DNA of 64,000 nt, from the NCBI RefSeq assembly GCF_007991495.1, contig NZ_BJYL01000004.1:171309-235308 (forward strand). Reading direction: 5' to 3'. Below, one piece after another: positions 1 through 10,958 of this stretch. Made by a program: the position numbers and the translations under genes. This stretch comes from Sporosarcina luteola (lineage in GTDB: Bacteria > Bacillota > Bacilli > Bacillales_A > Planococcaceae). The notes beneath the pieces are model-generated. The model worked only from the letters and a program-made list of their open reading frames with translations. It ran no database searches and was not told the DNA's origin. Every line of letters begins with the position of its first letter. Position 1 is the stretch's first letter.

Positions 1-305
1 TCTTTCGTGTCGGGTACCGGTCTCGTATTCGGCATCGCGCAAATCGTCGTGTATCCTCCTTTAGCAGCAGCAAGTGTCCCTGATTCAATCGTCTCTTTAT
101 GCTCGCCGCCAGGCTCCCGTAAATGGACGTGGACATCGATGAATCCAGGAGCTACTAACAGGCCATCGCCCTCTATGACTTCTGCAGTTCCGGCATTTAA
201 GTCGTCGCCAATTTCTGTTATTAGCTCCCCTTTGATTCGCACATCTGTTAAGACCATTTCACCTTCGTCATTCAATACATAGGCATTTTTAATGATTTTC
301 TCCAT
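1..305 (-). CDS. pyrC: Dihydroorotase, N-terminal part (cut by window edge)
   Basis: This is the third enzyme of de novo pyrimidine synthesis, which cyclises carbamoyl-aspartate to dihydroorotate in the cytoplasm. About 101 N-terminal residues are visible, reading [16 protein letters not shown], and then the window ends. The metal-binding amidohydrolase motif [10 protein letters not shown] is intact and is followed by a glycine-rich AAKGGYTT segment and the AMPNT motif, as in the class I bacterial enzyme. The ATG at 305 lies inside the end of pyrB (about 34 bases of overlap), which indicates translational coupling in the pyr operon. The truncation comes from the window and is not a mutation. 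Confidence 0.93.
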   Translation of the reverse strand, partial: MEKIIKNAYVLNDEGEMVLTDVRIKGELITEIGDDLNAGTAEVIEGDGLLVAPGFIDVHVHLREPGGEHKETIESGTLAAAKGGYTTICAMPNTRPVPDTK

Positions 306-1186
306 GTCAATTCCCGTCCTTTCAGTATCGTTTCTAAAATCGCAGAGCGGATATACACTCCATTTTCTACTTGTTTAAAAATTCTGGACCTTCGTCCCTC
401 CACAAGACTTCCCGCTATTTCCACATCCCGGTTGAATGGAGCAGGATGCATGATGATCGAACCAGGCTTCATACTTGCCTCTCTTTCAACTGTCAAACCG
501 TATTTCCGATGGTATTCTTCTTTTGTAAATCCGGTTTCACCATCATGTCTTTCATGTTGGACTCTTAGAAGCATCACTACATCGCTTGTTTCGATTGTCC
601 CTTCCCACTCGCTTACGCTATCAAATTCTCCAGCCCACTGAGGAGGGCATAAGAAAGTGACATTGGCGCCAAGTTTTTTTAATGCGTCCGCGTTCGATTT
701 AGCAACTCTGCTATGAACGATGTCGCCTGCGATTAGCACATTAAGTCCTTTAAAACCTCCAAAGGCTTCTTTGATTGTGAACAGATCCAATAATGACTGT
801 GTTGGATGCTGACCTGAACCATCTCCACCGTTGATAATCGCTAAATTCAAATTTCCGACCAGCTCTTCATAGTAGCGTTCTTCCGGATGTCTGATCACGA
901 CAGCATCCATTCCAATTTCTTCTAACGTCCGAAGAGTATCGTATAATGACTCACCTTTTAAGACACTTGAGAAACCCGATTCAAAAGGAATGACTTCAAG
1001 TCCCAATTTTCGCTCTGCCACTTCAAAGCTCATCTTTGTACGTGTGCTAGGTTCGAAAAACAAATTACTGATCATATATTTCTCAGACATTTCACGGATA
1101 CCGTAATGTTTAAGTATTTCGGCGCGGTCTAAAATTGCAGTAATGTCCTCGATTGTCAGATCCTTCATTGATAATAGGTTTTGCAT
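272..1186 (-). CDS. pyrB: Aspartate carbamoyltransferase catalytic chain
   Basis: PyrB condenses carbamoyl phosphate with aspartate, the committed step of pyrimidine synthesis. The carbamoyl-phosphate loop STRT is at residues 47-50 within [13 protein letters not shown], and [12 protein letters not shown] lies in the middle. I chose the ATG at 1186 because an AGGAG sits seven bases upstream and the protein is then 304 residues, the length of the B. subtilis enzyme. An upstream in-frame ATG at 1204 overlaps this ribosome site. No regulatory chain gene (pyrI) is adjacent, as usual in Bacillales. It follows a PyrR attenuator and overlaps pyrC. Confidence 0.96.
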   Translation of the reverse strand: MQNLLSMKDLTIEDITAILDRAEILKHYGIREMSEKYMISNLFFEPSTRTKMSFEVAERKLGLEVIPFESGFSSVLKGESLYDTLRTLEEIGMDAVVIRHPEERYYEELVGNLNLAIINGGDGSGQHPTQSLLDLFTIKEAFGGFKGLNVLIAGDIVHSRVAKSNADALKKLGANVTFLCPPQWAGEFDSVSEWEGTIETSDVVMLLRVQHERHDGETGFTKEEYHRKYGLTVEREASMKPGSIIMHPAPFNRDVEIAGSLVEGRRSRIFKQVENGVYIRSAILETILKGRELTWRKSLKMPMY

Positions 1187-1204
1187 GTTAAAATCTCCTC
1201 TCAT

Positions 1205-1325
1205 TTAGGTGAAAAAAGACCTTTCCAGTGTTCGGAAAGGTCTTTTGCGCGTGACTGAACAGCCGTCATTCAATCGAATGACTGTTCGTCAATAGAACCC
1301 TTCCTTGTCTCTCTGTACAATTTTA
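1205..1325 (-). promoter_or_regulatory. PyrR-dependent attenuator between pyrP and pyrB
   Basis: On the minus strand the 130-base gap contains a PyrR binding-loop-like sequence, GTACAGAGAGACAAGGAAGG (about 1299-1318). It is followed by a strong rho-independent terminator, AAAGACCTTTCC with its complement and a T run, at about 1211-1247. This is the known B. subtilis pyr arrangement, in which UMP-bound PyrR holds the anti-antiterminator so that the terminator forms. The match to the loop consensus CAGAGAGGCU is good but not perfect. Confidence 0.8.
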
Positions 1326-1335
1326 AAAGGTCTTC

Positions 1336-2631
1336 CTATTCTATTGGATCATCTGCCAAGCTCTCATTTGTTCTTCCTGGCAAAATCAAGTTAAGAAATA
1401 CGCCGACGATTGCAGCAAGCGCCATTCCTCCCACTTGGAATGTTTCACTAATATTGATGGAGGCCCCTCCGATTCCGATAACGAGTATGACCGAAGCGAT
1501 AACAAGATTCCGTTGTTGGCCAAAATCCACTTTATGATCGACCAGCATCCTCAGCCCTGAGGATGCGATGATGCCGAATAGCAGAATTGAAATTCCGCCA
1601 AGTACAGCTTGTGGAATCGTTTCGATGATTGCCATTAGTTTCCCGATAAAGGAGAAGAGAATCGCGAACACCGCAGCTCCAATAATGACATAGACGCTAT
1701 AGACACGTGTGATAGCCATAACTCCGATGTTTTCACCGTAGGTCGTTTTTGGCGGGCCACCGAGGAAACCACTGATGAGTGTTCCAAGACCATCTCCGAG
1801 CAGCGACCGGTTCAACCCGGGATCTTTGATGAAATCTCTTTCGACAACACGTCCAAGCACAAGTTGGTGACCGATATGTTCCGAAATCGTTACGATGGAT
1901 ATCGGAACCATGATCAACAGAAGTTCCGGTGTAATGACAAACTCATAGTCTATTCCCGGAAGCAAGAATTTCGGCATTGCAAACCAATCCGCTTCCTGCA
2001 CTTTCGAAAAATCCAATATCCCAATAGCCGCAGAATATATGTAACCAACTACTATCCCAATTAGTACAGGCATGAGACTGACTACCCCACGGAAGAACAT
2101 AAGGCAGATGATTGCCGCTGCCAGTGTGACTAACGCAGCTGAGAAATGTAGAAGATTATATTCCGCTACGCCGTTCACTTTGATAGTGCTTGCCATACTC
2201 ACTGCTGTCGGTGCTACTGCTAATCCGATAACCATGATCACGGGTCCGACCACAACAGGTGGAAGGATTTTCATGATCCAACCCGATCCCGTTCTCCAGA
2301 TAACCAATGATATAATCCCGTATACAAGTGCGACAAACATACTGCCAATCATCGCACTTCCAATGCCGCCAGACTCTGTAGCTGCCAGAATCGGTGCAAT
2401 GAAGGCGAATGATGAACCCAAATAAGCGGGCACTTTGAATCGAGTGACAAGTATAAAGACAAGTGTTGCTAGTCCACTTGTCAATAAAGCGATCGCAGGA
2501 CTTAAGCCAACTAATTGTGGCACGAGAATCGTTGCGCCGAACATTGCAAACATATGTTGTAAACTGAGGGCGAGCCATCTCCCTGGAGCCGGTTTATCAT
2601 GTACGTCTAATACTTTGTTGTCATTCATCAT
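1336..2631 (-). CDS. pyrP: Uracil permease
   Basis: This is a uracil:proton symporter of the nucleobase:cation symporter 2 family, an integral membrane protein that salvages uracil. The 431 residues hold about 12-14 hydrophobic segments. Family signatures seen are GRWLALSLQHMFAMFGATI near the N-terminus, SEHIGHQLVLG in the middle and GLGTLISGFLGGPPKTTYGEN, which carries the substrate-site residues. The gene lies 27 bases downstream of pyrR, too close to hold the second attenuator that B. subtilis has there, so pyrR and pyrP should be co-regulated from the leader upstream of pyrR. The start has tandem ATG codons after GGGAGAG. Confidence 0.95.
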   Translation of the reverse strand: MMNDNKVLDVHDKPAPGRWLALSLQHMFAMFGATILVPQLVGLSPAIALLTSGLATLVFILVTRFKVPAYLGSSFAFIAPILAATESGGIGSAMIGSMFVALVYGIISLVIWRTGSGWIMKILPPVVVGPVIMVIGLAVAPTAVSMASTIKVNGVAEYNLLHFSAALVTLAAAIICLMFFRGVVSLMPVLIGIVVGYIYSAAIGILDFSKVQEADWFAMPKFLLPGIDYEFVITPELLLIMVPISIVTISEHIGHQLVLGRVVERDFIKDPGLNRSLLGDGLGTLISGFLGGPPKTTYGENIGVMAITRVYSVYVIIGAAVFAILFSFIGKLMAIIETIPQAVLGGISILLFGIIASSGLRMLVDHKVDFGQQRNLVIASVILVIGIGGASINISETFQVGGMALAAIVGVFLNLILPGRTNESLADDPIE

Positions 2632-2658
2632 TTAGCTCTCCCAGTTTCTATCTTGTTT

Positions 2659-3403
<745 letters not shown>

Positions 3404-3408
3404 CGTTT

Positions 3409-4314
3409 TTATGCACGCATTTTTTCAATCAATGTCTCAAACTCTTCCGGCAAAGGTTGCGTAAACTCCAAATATTCACCAGTGCGCGGGTGTTTGAAGC
3501 CGATTGTACCCGCATGCAATGCTTGGCCGTTGAAGTCTATTGTCTTTTTCGGGCCATATTTTGGATCCCCTGCAAGCGGATAACCGATATACTTCATATG
3601 CACGCGTATCTGATGGGTTCTTCCGGTTTCCAGACGGCATTCAACCAATGTGAAATCACCAAAACGGTCCAATACTTTAAAATGGGTGATCGCATGCTTC
3701 CCTTTATCAGCGACCGTCATGCTTTGCCGATCTTTTTGATCTCTTCCGATCGGAGCATCGATCGTTCCTTGATCATGAGGGATGTGTCCGTGCACGAGTG
3801 CGGTATATACGCGCGTCACCGATTTATCGACGAGTTGATCGACAAGCGATACATGTGCCTGATCATTCTTGGCGACCATGAGCAAACCAGAAGTGTCTTT
3901 GTCGATCCGGTGGACAATTCCAGGGCGCATGATGCCATTAATTCCAGATAGGTCTTTCACTTGATGCATCAAGCCATTTACAAGCGTGCCCGTCGCATGC
4001 CCAGGCGCCGGATGTACAACCATTCCTCGAGGTTTATTCACAACAAGTACATCCGCGTCTTCATAGACGATTTCCAAATCTAGATCTTCCGCAACAATGT
4101 CAAGTTCAACGGGTTCAGGCTCCATCACTTCGATTGCATCCCCCGTTTTCACTTTGTAATTCGGTTTTACAATTCCATCATTTACGAGAACTGCCCCGTC
4201 TTTCACCCATTGCTGGATTTGTGTGCGCGACCAATCGGCATTGATATCTGAAAGAACTTTATCGATTCTGCCTTTAGCATGCTCTTCTGTTATTACAATT
4301 TCGAATGGTTCCAT
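3409..4314 (-). CDS. rluD: RluD-family large-subunit rRNA pseudouridine synthase
   Basis: This is the YlyB-type pseudouridine synthase that modifies uridines of 23S rRNA. An S4-like RNA-binding domain occupies about residues 13-75. The catalytic domain follows with HRIDKDTSGL, the catalytic aspartate being D138, and later RTHQIRVH. The 301-residue length is usual for the RluA/RluD family. The ATG overlaps the lspA stop codon by one base (TAATG), so the two genes are translationally coupled. The exact rRNA target cannot be read from sequence. Confidence 0.92.
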   Translation of the reverse strand: MEPFEIVITEEHAKGRIDKVLSDINADWSRTQIQQWVKDGAVLVNDGIVKPNYKVKTGDAIEVMEPEPVELDIVAEDLDLEIVYEDADVLVVNKPRGMVVHPAPGHATGTLVNGLMHQVKDLSGINGIMRPGIVHRIDKDTSGLLMVAKNDQAHVSLVDQLVDKSVTRVYTALVHGHIPHDQGTIDAPIGRDQKDRQSMTVADKGKHAITHFKVLDRFGDFTLVECRLETGRTHQIRVHMKYIGYPLAGDPKYGPKKTIDFNGQALHAGTIGFKHPRTGEYLEFTQPLPEEFETLIEKMRA

Positions 4315-4790
4315 TATGCCACCTTATTCCTGTTCTTTTTTTCATCCATAATGACATGGATGATGATGAGGACAACGCCTACTGTTAAGGCTGCATCCGC
4401 TATGTTGAATATGGGAAAGTCATAATTGATGATCGGAATGAGGACATCCACAAAATCTACAACTTCCTTCCTCCATACTCGATCGATGAAATTCCCAATA
4501 GCGCCACCCAATAAAAACATTAGACTTATACCAAATAATTTACTGCCTTTCGCTTCCTTGTGGAAAAAATAGACGATCCCGCCAACGACAATTATTGTGA
4601 CAATATAGAACAACCACATTTGTCCTTCTAGCATTCCCCATGCCGCGCCTTTATTACGATGCGACAACAGCCCGAAATAAGGTTCTACTATAGGAATTCG
4701 CTCACCGAGATTCATGTTTTGCACAACAAGCCATTTTGTCAGTTGATCGAGCAATATTAAAAAAATCGCTAATCCATAATAAAGTAACAA
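4314..4790 (-). CDS. lspA: Lipoprotein signal peptidase (signal peptidase II)
   Basis: LspA cleaves prolipoprotein signal peptides at the lipobox in the cytoplasmic membrane. Four membrane segments are visible, along with the conserved NMNLGERIPIV, HRNKGAAWGM, GNFIDRV and FNIADAALTVG motifs; the last two carry the two catalytic aspartates. I prefer the TTG at 4790, which has a GGGGG ribosome site and gives a 158-residue protein of normal length. An ATG at 4862 would add 24 hydrophilic residues, but an extended -10 (TGGTAAAAT) lies inside that extension at about 4823-4831. Confidence 0.9.
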   Translation of the reverse strand: MLLYYGLAIFLILLDQLTKWLVVQNMNLGERIPIVEPYFGLLSHRNKGAAWGMLEGQMWLFYIVTIIVVGGIVYFFHKEAKGSKLFGISLMFLLGGAIGNFIDRVWRKEVVDFVDVLIPIINYDFPIFNIADAALTVGVVLIIIHVIMDEKKNRNKVA

Positions 4791-4822
4791 TCCAAAAACC
4801 CCCGTCCGACAGTGTCCGTTCC

Positions 4823-4831
4823 ATTTTACCA
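4823..4831 (-). promoter_or_regulatory. Putative extended -10 promoter for lspA-rluD
   Basis: On the minus strand TGGTAAAAT matches the TGnTATAAT extended -10 form and lies about 33 bases upstream of the preferred lspA TTG. It sits just after the ileS terminator, so a new transcription unit is expected here. No strong -35 was found. Confidence 0.5.
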
Positions 4832-4870
4832 CAAAACTAACCATACAATGAAATTGCTTCAATTGAATTA

Positions 4871-4920
4871 AAAAAACTGTTGCAGCGATGGTGATAATTC
4901 ACCGTTGCAACAGCTTTTAC
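4871..4920 (-). terminator. Rho-independent terminator of ileS
   Basis: On the minus strand, immediately after ileS, the arms AAAGCTGTTGCAACGGTGA and its near-complement enclose a short loop and are followed by seven T residues. It separates ileS from lspA. Confidence 0.85.
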
Positions 4921-4928
4921 CAAATTTA

Positions 4929-7691
4929 TTATTGATAATATTCTTTCACGACTTCTGCACAACGAGAGCATAAAGTAGGATGATCAGCGTCTGTACCTAC
5001 AGATTCTGAAATTGTCCAGCATCGATCACATTTTTCGCCTTCAGCTTTCTCAACAAGAACAGTAGCATTATCGAGTTTTAGAGCTTCTGCCGATAATTTA
5101 GTTTCTTCACCTTCCTCGAATTTAGAAACAATGAAGAATTGTGCGTAATCGATATCTTCTGCCGCTAATATTCCAGCCATTTTTTCCGGCAAGACAATCG
5201 TCACTTTAGCCTCAAGTGATTTACCGATCACTTTTCCATTACGCGCTTCTTCGAGTGCTTTCAACACGTCATCGCGTACAAGCATCAATTTGCTGAAACG
5301 TTGACGAAGTGCGGACGCCTGCTCGCCAAGATCTTGAGCTTGCGGCATATCCGTCAGCTGGATGCTTTCCTCTTCAACATTGTCAAGATAAGCCCATAAC
5401 TCATCAGTTGTATGCGGGATGATTGGCGTCAAAAGCTTAAGCAACGCTATAAGTGAATCATACATGACCGTCTGCATCGCACGTCGGTGTGGATGGTCAA
5501 CGCCTTCGATATAGACGACGTCTTTAGCAATATCGAGATAGAAGGAACTAAGGTCGCCAGTACAGAAATTATTTACTGCATGATAAACGCCAGCAAATTC
5601 ATAGTTCTCATATGCTTCAAGAACATCCTTGATCAAATCCTGCAATTTCACATAAACATACTGATCGATTGGACGCATATCTTCGAACGCGACACGATCG
5701 GTTGCCGGATTGAAATCTGACACGTTGCCGTGAAGGAAGCGGAGTGTGTTTCGGATTTTACGATACACTTCCGATACTTGCTTGAAATTCGAATCGGAAA
5801 CTCGGACATCAGCCGTATAATCGACAGAGGATACCCAAAGACGAAGAATATCTGCACCTAATTGATTCATCACTTTTGAAGGTACGATCACGTTACCGAG
5901 CGACTTACTCATCTTGCGTCCTTCCCCGTCCAATGTGAACCCATGGCTCAAAAGGCCTTTGTATGGAGCAATTCCATTGATGGCGACACTTGTCGTCAAG
6001 GAAGAGTTGAACCAGCCACGATATTGGTCGGAGCCTTCGAGATACAAATCTGCCGGATAGACGAGATCATCTCTTTCCACCAATACGCCTTGGTGTGTAG
6101 AACCTGAATCGAACCAAACATCCATAATATCCGTTTCTTTTGTAAATTGTCCGTTCGGGCTGCCTTCATGCTTGAAGCCTTCTGGAAGCAGTTTTTTTGC
6201 TTCCCATTCAAACCAGATATTTGAGCCGTGTTCGCGGAATAATTCAGCAACATGCGCAATCGTTTCATCTGTAAGAATAGCTTCTCCGTTCTCCGCGTAA
6301 AATACGGGAATCGGAACTCCCCATACACGTTGGCGTGAAATACACCAGTCGCCACGGTCGCGCACCATATTAAACAGCCGCGTCTCGCCCCAGGAAGGCG
6401 TGAACTTCGTCTTACGGATTGCTTCCAGCAATTCTTCACGGAATGACTGGATGGACGCGAACCATTGAGCAGTCGCACGGAAGATGACCGGTTTTTTTGT
6501 ACGCCAATCATGTGGATACGAGTGGGTAATGAATGAAAGCTTCAATAATGCGCCTTCTTCATCCAATTTTTGCGTCACTGCTTTATTCGCATCTTCATAG
6601 AACAAGCCTTCAAAGCCAGGAGCTTCGTCCGTCATGACACCACGGTCATTGATTGGGGATAATGCATCGATGCCGTATTGCTTCGAAACGTAAAAATCAT
6701 CCTCACCATGACCAGGAGCCGTATGGACACAACCTGTACCTGCTTCAGCCGTAACATGCTCACCTAACATGACCAACGAATCACGATCATAGAATGGGTG
6801 CTTCGCAATTACTTTATCAAGATCCGATCCTTTAATTTCATTTACAATTTCATATGATTCCCAACCGATTTCTTTCGCAACAAACTCCACAAGATCTTTC
6901 GCTAGTAGGAATTTATTCCCGTCCACGTTGACGATCGAGTAAGTGAATTCCGGATGGACCGAAATACCGAGGTTTGCAGGAATCGTCCAAGGAGTCGTTG
7001 TCCAAATGAGGATTCGAACATCTGTGTCTACAATGCCTAAACCGTCTTTAATTGGAAATGCGACATAGATTGAAGGGGATTTTTTATCTTGATATTCAAT
7101 TTCCGCTTCGGCAAGGGCAGATTCACTTGATGGGGACCAGTAAACTGGTTTCAATCCTTTGTAAATATAGCCTTTTTTCGCCATTTCGCCGAACACTTGG
7201 ATTTGTCTTGCCTCAAATTCAGGCTTTAACGTAATATACGGATTTTCCCAGTTTCCACGGACGCCAATACGTTTGAATTGTGAACGTTGACTTTCGATTT
7301 GACTGTATGCATATTCCTCACACATCTTCCTGAATTCAGCAACGGAAAGTTCTTTACGATTGACTCCTTTGTTGACGAGAGCCTGCTCGATCGGGAGGCC
7401 GTGCGTATCCCAACCGGGCACGTATGGCGCATGGTAGCCTGTCATTGATTTATGGCGTACGATCATATCTTTGAGTACTTTGTTCAAAGCGTGGCCCATA
7501 TGCAGGTCGCCGTTTGCGTATGGCGGACCGTCGTGAAGGACGAAGAACGGGCGCCCTTCTGTACGCTTTTGAACTTTTTGATAAATGTCCATTTCTTCCC
7601 ATTTTGCCTGCATATCCGGTTCTTTGTTCGGCAAGTTCCCACGCATCGGGAAGTCCGTTTTAGGCATGAGCAATGTGTCTTTGTATTCCAT
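4929..7691 (-). CDS. ileS: Isoleucine-tRNA ligase
   Basis: This class I aminoacyl-tRNA synthetase charges tRNA-Ile. It is 920 residues, typical of Gram-positive enzymes. The HIGH-type motif HMGH is at residues 64-67, the KMSKS motif ([10 protein letters not shown]) lies near residue 600, the CP1 editing domain lies between them, and the C-terminus carries a zinc knuckle with two CxxC pairs (CDRC and CSRC). The start is the ATG after AAGGAGG. Expression is predicted to be controlled by the T-box leader just upstream, read through when uncharged tRNA-Ile accumulates. Confidence 0.98.
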   Translation of the reverse strand: MEYKDTLLMPKTDFPMRGNLPNKEPDMQAKWEEMDIYQKVQKRTEGRPFFVLHDGPPYANGDLHMGHALNKVLKDMIVRHKSMTGYHAPYVPGWDTHGLPIEQALVNKGVNRKELSVAEFRKMCEEYAYSQIESQRSQFKRIGVRGNWENPYITLKPEFEARQIQVFGEMAKKGYIYKGLKPVYWSPSSESALAEAEIEYQDKKSPSIYVAFPIKDGLGIVDTDVRILIWTTTPWTIPANLGISVHPEFTYSIVNVDGNKFLLAKDLVEFVAKEIGWESYEIVNEIKGSDLDKVIAKHPFYDRDSLVMLGEHVTAEAGTGCVHTAPGHGEDDFYVSKQYGIDALSPINDRGVMTDEAPGFEGLFYEDANKAVTQKLDEEGALLKLSFITHSYPHDWRTKKPVIFRATAQWFASIQSFREELLEAIRKTKFTPSWGETRLFNMVRDRGDWCISRQRVWGVPIPVFYAENGEAILTDETIAHVAELFREHGSNIWFEWEAKKLLPEGFKHEGSPNGQFTKETDIMDVWFDSGSTHQGVLVERDDLVYPADLYLEGSDQYRGWFNSSLTTSVAINGIAPYKGLLSHGFTLDGEGRKMSKSLGNVIVPSKVMNQLGADILRLWVSSVDYTADVRVSDSNFKQVSEVYRKIRNTLRFLHGNVSDFNPATDRVAFEDMRPIDQYVYVKLQDLIKDVLEAYENYEFAGVYHAVNNFCTGDLSSFYLDIAKDVVYIEGVDHPHRRAMQTVMYDSLIALLKLLTPIIPHTTDELWAYLDNVEEESIQLTDMPQAQDLGEQASALRQRFSKLMLVRDDVLKALEEARNGKVIGKSLEAKVTIVLPEKMAGILAAEDIDYAQFFIVSKFEEGEETKLSAEALKLDNATVLVEKAEGEKCDRCWTISESVGTDADHPTLCSRCAEVVKEYYQ

Positions 7692-7709
7692 ACTGTTTCC
7701 TCCTTAAAA

Positions 7710-7956
7710 TAAAAAAACCCCGTCCCTATGAAAGGGACGAGGGATTATTCTCGCGTTACCACCCTAGTTGCAGCAAAATTCTACATACTGCCTCTCAGAT
7801 CACCATAACGGGGTGCATCCGGGATTGATTTTGGTCAATCCGGCTCTAGAGTGATTTTCGTTTCCGATTCATCGGCCGGGCTTTCACCATCCCCGGCTCG
7901 CTTAAACGTGTATGCGGAAAGTACTCTCTCTTTCAATGCCTTTATATGCTTATATG
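7710..7956 (-). ncRNA. T-box leader (isoleucine) of ileS
   Basis: The minus-strand leader contains the T-box core GGGTGGTAACGCG (7753-7765), preceded by a structured stem I with AGAGAGUA-type and GGGGAUGGUGAAAGCC elements. The likely specifier codon is AUC at 7853-7855 within GAAAATCACTCT, which fits isoleucine. A terminator with CCCTCGTCCCT/AGGGACGGGG arms and a T run lies at 7711-7742. Uncharged tRNA-Ile should pair with the T-box and favour antitermination. Confidence 0.94.
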
Positions 7957-7962
7957 GTCATT

Positions 7963-7992
7963 ATTATATGTGTGAATGAAATAGAATGTCAA
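7963..7992 (-). promoter_or_regulatory. Sigma-A promoter of the ileS T-box leader
   Basis: On the minus strand a consensus TTGACA (7987-7992) and TATAAT (7963-7968) are separated by 18 bases. The predicted start, near 7956, is at the base of the T-box stem I. Confidence 0.85.
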
Positions 7993-8001
7993 GCATCCTC
8001 G

Positions 8002-8508
8002 TCATTCTGCATCTGCAGCAGACTCAAGATGTTCTGTGACCGGCTCATATTCAAGAAGTTTTTCCCAATCGTCTGTTTTAATTAAATCCAGTTGAGCTTC
8101 AATCAGCATTCTGAATCGGTTTCTAAACACTTTCGATTGTTTTTTCAAGTCTTCAATTTCCATCGCAATCTTCCTAGCCCTGGAAAGTGCTTCATTGACG
8201 ATGCGGTCTGCATTCTTCTCCGCTTCTTTAACGATCAGTTTAGACTCTTGCAACGAGTTCCGGCGAACGTCTTCAGCCGCCTCCTGTGCAATCAAAATCG
8301 ATTTCTGCAATGTTTCTTCAATTGAATTAAAGTGCGAAATCTTTTCCTTAGTATCTTTCAGATTGCTTTTCAAAACCTTATTCTCTTCGAGGACATTTTC
8401 ATAATCCTTCATGATTTGCTCGAGAAACTCGTTTACTTCATCTTCGTCATATCCACGGAATCCACGGCTGAATTCTTTATTATGTATATCAAGCGGTGAC
8501 AATGCCAT
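8002..8508 (-). CDS. divIVA: Septum site-determining / polar scaffold protein DivIVA
   Basis: DivIVA is a coiled-coil protein that binds negatively curved membrane at septa and poles and recruits division and chromosome-anchoring factors. I chose the ATG at 8508, after GAGGAGG. It gives MALSPLDIHNKEF with the membrane-insertion pair F17-R18 at the exact B. subtilis positions. The N-terminal domain covers about residues 1-60, and a long coiled coil runs to about residue 150. The length of 168 residues is usual. It is the last gene of the sepF-ylmG-ylmH-divIVA run. Confidence 0.94.
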   Translation of the reverse strand: MALSPLDIHNKEFSRGFRGYDEDEVNEFLEQIMKDYENVLEENKVLKSNLKDTKEKISHFNSIEETLQKSILIAQEAAEDVRRNSLQESKLIVKEAEKNADRIVNEALSRARKIAMEIEDLKKQSKVFRNRFRMLIEAQLDLIKTDDWEKLLEYEPVTEHLESAADAE

Positions 8509-8598
8509 CTGCTGTTCCTCCTCTTCAAATCTTCTTACTCCCATTATACATATACGCTGACGATAAAACAGCAGTTTTTCAATTGGTTGTCTGAAAAA

Positions 8599-9375
8599 TC
8601 ATTCTAACTTACCAATCAGCAACCGAATTTTGTCTTTACGTGTCCTGCCCTCTATCGAAATCACTTTGAAACGGCCCGATCCTCTTACTGAGAGTATGTC
8701 CGATTCATTCACCTCAAATGCTTGCTGATTGCGAACGACATGATTCACTTTCACTTTGTCATTTTGAATGAGCGAGGCAGCTTTTTGACGGGGACAGTTT
8801 ACTAAAGAGGCAACAAGCGTATCAAGACGCAATGAGCTGATCGTGTGAAGCTCTTCCTTCCAAGTTTCCGCCATTATAATTAGCGCTTCAGATGAACTTA
8901 GCTCTTCTACACGCACTTTGGATTTCCCAATCGATGTCAAATTCGTTTTAAGATAATCCTTCATTTCCTCAGCCGCCGCAAATTGTGCGATGCCTTCCTC
9001 CAGGCGGATATCTCCGAATTTTGAACGGTCAATGCCTAGTGCCATAAGGGATCCAAGTATATCCCGGTGCTCGAGTGACATAAATTTTGCAGGATACTTC
9101 ATTGAAAGGACGGTTACTTGGAAATCCTCAGGCACCGGCTCATAATACTCCGGGTAAATCAAAGCCCGTTGACGCTCTGGCTCCGTAAACACACCGTGAA
9201 CCTCAAACTGCAGGCCGGAGCTTCTAACAATGGAACCCAATATGAAAATCTGTCGCGGATCGAGAAAACCGGTAAGTTTAGGAGCATACGTATCCTCGAC
9301 TTCCCGAGTCCAGCCAATTACCATTTCAATAAAGGGCTGCTCGTCTCTTCTAAAATGCTGTATGATGGACTCCAT
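8599..9375 (-). CDS. ylmH: S4-domain RNA-binding protein YlmH
   Basis: YlmH is a conserved 258-residue cytoplasmic protein with a C-terminal S4 RNA-binding domain (about residues 180-250), containing LVASLVNCPRQKAASLI and VKVNHVVRNQ. Homologues are reported to bind ribosomes and peptidyl-tRNA and act in rescue of stalled 50S subunits. That role comes from the family and is not visible here. AGGAG lies upstream of the ATG. Its place between ylmG and divIVA is conserved in Gram-positive bacteria. Confidence 0.9.
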   Translation of the reverse strand: MESIIQHFRRDEQPFIEMVIGWTREVEDTYAPKLTGFLDPRQIFILGSIVRSSGLQFEVHGVFTEPERQRALIYPEYYEPVPEDFQVTVLSMKYPAKFMSLEHRDILGSLMALGIDRSKFGDIRLEEGIAQFAAAEEMKDYLKTNLTSIGKSKVRVEELSSSEALIIMAETWKEELHTISSLRLDTLVASLVNCPRQKAASLIQNDKVKVNHVVRNQQAFEVNESDILSVRGSGRFKVISIEGRTRKDKIRLLIGKLE

Positions 9376-9414
9376 CTTTAACGACTCCTTATTTTACTAC
9401 CTTTGAAAAAAACC

Positions 9415-9705
9415 TCACATGAGTGAGGTCATAATTAGTCTGTACACTTCAAATACGCCTCTTGTGATCAAGTAATTTAATACAAAGATCGCAACAATCG
9501 GCGAGATGTCAATCATGCCTAGTGGCGGAATGAATCTCCGGAAAAAGCCTAAATACGGTTCTGTAATTTTACCTAAAAATATCCCAAACTTTGTTTCCCT
9601 TGACGCTGGTACCCATGACATTAAAATGTAAATAATGAGGAGTATCATATAAAGATTTATCGCTCTAAAAACGATACCAAAAAATATATCGACTGCTTGT
9701 ATCAT
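9415..9705 (-). CDS. ylmG: YggT-family membrane protein
   Basis: This is a small (96-residue) integral membrane protein with two hydrophobic segments, at about residues 5-30 and 65-90. The family signature SWVPASRETKFG and the repeated PYLGFFRRFIPPLGMIDISPIV motif are present. YggT/YlmG proteins sit in division gene clusters next to sepF. Their biochemical role is not settled; effects on nucleoid distribution and osmotic tolerance are known in relatives. Confidence 0.88.
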   Translation of the reverse strand: MIQAVDIFFGIVFRAINLYMILLIIYILMSWVPASRETKFGIFLGKITEPYLGFFRRFIPPLGMIDISPIVAIFVLNYLITRGVFEVYRLIMTSLM

Positions 9706-9730
9706 ATCTGTCTGTACACCTCATTCAATT

Positions 9731-10195
9731 CTATCTTTCAAAAAAATCCGAAATGTTGCCAGCTACCTCAACGTTTTCGGGCACGCATAAGAAGATGTCA
9801 GTACCGATTCGCTGAATATCTCCTCCAAGCGCATAAACGGTGCCGCTCAAGAAATCAACAATCCGGATTCCTTGATCCCTTTCAATTCTTTGTAAATTGA
9901 CGACGACTGCCCTTTTATTCTTCAAATGCTCCGAAATATCCTGCGCTTCAGCATAGACACGCGGTTCAAAAAGGACCACTTTCGAAGACTTCTGAATGCT
10001 TTGCAAGCTGACAACCGTTCCCGGCTGTTGCTGTGTTTCCGCAATTTGCGGCTTCCTTGCGGCCGTTCTTCTCGGCTGTGTCTCTTGAATCGGTTGCTGT
10101 TGCTGCTGTTGCTGTTCACGAACCGGCTGCTCCTGTTGGAATTCCTCTTCTTCATCAAGATAGAACCATTTTTCAAATCTTCTCTTAATGCTCAT
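9731..10195 (-). CDS. sepF: Cell division protein SepF
   Basis: SepF is a membrane anchor for the Z-ring that polymerises into rings and binds the FtsZ C-terminal peptide. The 154 residues comprise a short N-terminal amphipathic segment ([13 protein letters not shown]), a glutamine-rich linker at about residues 18-45, and the conserved core that begins near [11 protein letters not shown] and continues through [13 protein letters not shown] and VVNLQRIE motifs. It overlaps the end of ylmE by four bases. The FtsZ in this window has the expected C-terminal partner peptide. Confidence 0.95.
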   Translation of the reverse strand: MSIKRRFEKWFYLDEEEEFQQEQPVREQQQQQQQPIQETQPRRTAARKPQIAETQQQPGTVVSLQSIQKSSKVVLFEPRVYAEAQDISEHLKNKRAVVVNLQRIERDQGIRIVDFLSGTVYALGGDIQRIGTDIFLCVPENVEVAGNISDFFER

Positions 10196-10887
10196 CCGTC
10201 TCCCTCGCTCTCCGTTCCGACTAATGCGGTTCCGATTCTAACGTGAGTTGCGCCTTCTTCGATTGCGATTGTATAATCATTTGACATCCCCATGGATAAT
10301 TGTGTACATGGTGCATGGTCCATATTTTTAGCTGCGAGATCGTCACGAAGGTTACGTAATGATCGGAACACAGAACGGATCAACTCCTTATCCTGTGTAA
10401 ATGGAGCCATCGTCATCAATCCAATAACACGGATTTTATCAAATTCAGTCAATTGCCGGATGAATTCTTCCAGTTCCTCGGGTTGAAGTCCTGATTTGGA
10501 TGCTTCACCAGACACATTCACTTGAACAAAACAATCAACCTGAGATGACGCACGCTTTTGAATCTCCTTAGCAATGCTCATTCGATCCAAAGAATGAAGA
10601 AAATCTATTTTATCAATGATATCCTTCACTTTTCTGCTCTGAACATTTCCGATAAAATGCCAGTTGACGTTGTCCATTTGAATTCCTTCTTGTTTCGTCA
10701 AAATTCCTTCCGGGCGGTTTTCACCTAAATCCAGAACGCCAATTTCAATGACTTCCTGCGCTCTTTTCGTGGAAACTTGCTTTGTTACGGCTATGACAGT
10801 AACATCTTCCCGTTGCCTTTCAGAACGAGTGCAGGCGGCTTGAATCTCTTCCTCTATCAGTTGTAAAGAATATTGAAGTGTTTCCAT
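10192..10887 (-). CDS. ylmE: PLP homeostasis protein, YggS family
   Basis: This is a pyridoxal-phosphate-binding alanine-racemase-fold protein that maintains PLP and amino acid balance. Family motifs include VIAVTKQVS with the PLP lysine, [23 protein letters not shown] and LSMGMSNDY. Starting at the ATG at 10887 puts the PLP lysine at residue 36, as in other YggS proteins. A GTG three codons upstream (10896) is also possible, and neither has a strong ribosome site. The neighbouring ylmD of B. subtilis is missing here. Confidence 0.9.
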   Translation of the reverse strand: METLQYSLQLIEEEIQAACTRSERQREDVTVIAVTKQVSTKRAQEVIEIGVLDLGENRPEGILTKQEGIQMDNVNWHFIGNVQSRKVKDIIDKIDFLHSLDRMSIAKEIQKRASSQVDCFVQVNVSGEASKSGLQPEELEEFIRQLTEFDKIRVIGLMTMAPFTQDKELIRSVFRSLRNLRDDLAAKNMDHAPCTQLSMGMSNDYTIAIEEGATHVRIGTALVGTESEGDG

Positions 10888-10958
10888 TACAATCACTACT
10901 TTTCTGCTTACTTTGCTTTATTGTATCAATTGAGCGGACACATATCAATGATAAGTCT

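Noticed and set aside
2156..2578. A 140-residue frame inside pyrP
   Set aside because: It is another frame of the same strand within a clear permease gene and shows no motif.
5996..6511. A 171-residue frame inside ileS
   Set aside because: It is a shadow of the ileS coding sequence on the same strand and has no plausible start signals.
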